The notes under the pieces were generated by a model. The model made no database searches, was not told the origin of the DNA, and was given only the letters and a program-made list of their open reading frames with translations. Position numbers and translations under genes: made by a program. This document shows positions 4,358 to 5,835 of a stretch of 5,835 bases of DNA, one piece after another (the stretch's first letter is position 1; each line of letters starts with the position of its first letter). The stretch is from Calditrichota bacterium (GTDB lineage: Bacteria > Calditrichota > Calditrichia > RBG-13-44-9 > J075). The stretch is taken from the NCBI GenBank assembly GCA_003695285.1, contig RFIL01000389.1, positions 1-5,835 on the forward strand, in the 5' to 3' direction.

Positions 4358-5835
4358 ATGAAAAAAAGATATCCGCAATTTTATTGGTTAAGTTTTAAAT
4401 ACATACCTTACACTCTGAGCTCTCCATCTATCAGGAGAGTAGAATTTCATGTCTCCAGGCAATCACGAGATAAATATCAGTTTGAGGAATTTTTTTTTAC
4501 CAGCACTGGAAATGTCATTTTTGCCAATTTTTATGCAGCCAGATTGTTTGCTGAAAAGATTAATGCTGTTCGAGATGTGCTACATCATCCGGAAGAAGCG
4601 GCCAGTGCCGCAGAAATCAATGCAATGGGGCTCATCGATGAAATCATTCACGCCATTCTGGCCTACTACCGTCAGGAAATAGCCCCCACTGTCTTTCAAG
4701 AAGCTCACCAGTTTCTCCAGGAGCAATTCCCTTCCCAACTTCGCCATACTTTGCTGACCTTCCTGGAATTCTTTCCTCCTTCGGACGTCTATCTGGGAAA
4801 GCGAACTCCGGAGGAGTATCTCGATGAAGTCAGCGAGGGCACACCTAACGAGCAGATTGTTCTGGAAGAACTGATTCTGCTATGGCTGGCCAATCAAAAT
4901 CCGGCATTCCAGAAATATGAAGAGCTGTTTGACGATAGCGTTTTGCAAAACACGACCCCCTATCCTCAGATCATTACTGAGTTGGAAGAGTTCTTTAATC
5001 AACAACCGCCGGTGGCGCTTATTTCTTACATGGAACCCACACCTCTTTTTAAATTCATTCGTAAACCAATTGATGAAGCGCCGGATTCCATAGCCGAACA
5101 ACTTAAATATATCCAGCAAGAATGGGGAGCATATCTTTCCCATCTCCTCACTATTGACATTGAACGAATCAAAGAATTAGAACGGTATGGTTTGCCGGGG
5201 TTGCCCTCCTCTACCGATACAGGTACCCGCCTTCTGAGGGGGCTGGATTATATTATTGAAGAAGAAAAACTTCGATTTCATCCGGGGGCAGGTCCCGCTC
5301 CCACAGAGGTGCCGGATTACCTTCCCCTGGAAGAGGACATTGAACAATACAGCCCGGACCTGGACTGGATGCCCAACCTGGTGTTAATCGCTAAAAGCAC
5401 CCTGGTGTGGTTAGATCAGCTCTCCAAAAAATATCAACGCTCCATTACCCGACTGGACCAGATACCTGATGAGGAACTCGATTTACTGAAGAACTGGGGG
5501 TTCACCGGTTTATGGTTAATCGGCATCTGGGAACGAAGCAAGGCTTCCAAACGCATTAAACAGCTCTGTGGAAACCCGGAGGCTGAATCATCCGCTTATT
5601 CATTGTTTGACTATCAGATTGCGGAGGATCTGGGGGGAGAGCCTGGATACCAGAATTTAAAAGAGCGATGCTGGAAAAGGGGTATCCGTCTGGCATGTGA
5701 TATGGTGCCCAATCATACTGGAATTGATGCTCGATGGGTGATGGAACATCCCGAATGGTATATCCAATTACCCTATTCGCCCTTTCCTTCCTATACCTTC
5801 AATGGACCGGATCTCTCCTGGCATCCTGATATTGG
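4358..5835 (+). CDS. Large GH13 alpha-amylase-family protein, N-terminal 492 residues (3' end beyond window)
   Basis: The frame is open from ATG 4358 to the right edge, giving 492 residues and no stop. Residues 1 to about 345 are a hydrophilic, probably helix-rich region matching no domain I can name; recognisable stretches are VEFHVSRQSRDKYQFEE (about 28-44), NAMGLIDEI (88-96) and ANFYAARLFAEKIN. From about 350 the alpha-amylase barrel begins: WLDQLSKKYQ (351-360), GFTGLWLIGIWERS (381-394), CGNPEAESSAYSLFDYQIAE (404-423) and DMVPNHTG (448-455), the conserved region I of GH13 with N452 and H453. The nucleophile Asp and acid Glu regions must lie beyond the window. It probably hydrolyses or rearranges alpha-glucans; no signal peptide is seen, suggesting cytosolic glycogen or maltodextrin metabolism. 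From memory, similar proteins exceed 1,000 residues in Chloroflexota and relatives. It is divergent from the DinB-like gene. Family is firm; reaction unknown. Confidence 0.92.
   Translation, partial: MKKRYPQFYWLSFKYIPYTLSSPSIRRVEFHVSRQSRDKYQFEEFFFTSTGNVIFANFYAARLFAEKINAVRDVLHHPEEAASAAEINAMGLIDEIIHAILAYYRQEIAPTVFQEAHQFLQEQFPSQLRHTLLTFLEFFPPSDVYLGKRTPEEYLDEVSEGTPNEQIVLEELILLWLANQNPAFQKYEELFDDSVLQNTTPYPQIITELEEFFNQQPPVALISYMEPTPLFKFIRKPIDEAPDSIAEQLKYIQQEWGAYLSHLLTIDIERIKELERYGLPGLPSSTDTGTRLLRGLDYIIEEEKLRFHPGAGPAPTEVPDYLPLEEDIEQYSPDLDWMPNLVLIAKSTLVWLDQLSKKYQRSITRLDQIPDEELDLLKNWGFTGLWLIGIWERSKASKRIKQLCGNPEAESSAYSLFDYQIAEDLGGEPGYQNLKERCWKRGIRLACDMVPNHTGIDARWVMEHPEWYIQLPYSPFPSYTFNGPDLSWHPDI

Noticed and set aside
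4449..4682. A 77-codon plus-strand frame beginning with ATG and preceded by GGAGAG
   Set aside because: It overlaps the GH13 gene in another frame. The frame from 4358 continues to the window edge with clear family motifs, whereas this one resembles no known protein.

Overview
The window holds five protein-coding genes, four complete and one running off the right edge. Base composition is AT-leaning and ribosome binding sites are clear purine-rich Shine-Dalgarno sequences, so this is bacterial chromosome, most likely from an uncultivated or environmental lineage. The large glycoside hydrolase resembles proteins I remember from Chloroflexota and similar environmental genomes, and the intergenic palindrome resembles repeats dispersed in such genomes. 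That is recollection, so the phylum is left open.

Layout: (1) 39-1478, plus strand: a persulfide dioxygenase-rhodanese fusion of the CstB type. (2) 1479-1710: a convergent intergenic region with a MITE-like element of about 136 bp (18-bp terminal inverted repeats and an inner palindrome) and a nested terminator-like hairpin. (3) 1711-2871, minus: metK, S-adenosylmethionine synthase. (4) 3038-3454, minus: a small VOC/glyoxalase-fold protein. (5) 3529-4002, minus: a DinB-fold protein with its metal-binding histidines. (6) 4003-4357: a divergent intergenic region with an imperfect inverted repeat and a possible gene remnant. (7) 4358 to the right edge, plus: the first 492 residues of a very large GH13 (alpha-amylase family) protein with a long N-terminal region of unknown function. 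This gene has no stop in the window, so a caller that requires a complete reading frame would miss it.

How the genes relate: DinB-like, VOC and metK are codirectional with gaps of 74 and 166 bp, so they may be co-transcribed or driven separately. A shared motif lies just upstream of both the VOC and metK start codons. The convergent persulfide dioxygenase, the VOC and DinB families (both of which contain thiol-dependent enzymes) and metK together suggest a sulfur or low-molecular-weight-thiol theme, but this is inference. I see no CRISPR array, phage gene, transposase, tRNA, rRNA or recognisable riboswitch. No clearly undescribed system is evident; the best candidates for a second look are the GH13 N-terminal region, the palindromic element and the possible zinc-knuckle tail after the VOC stop codon.
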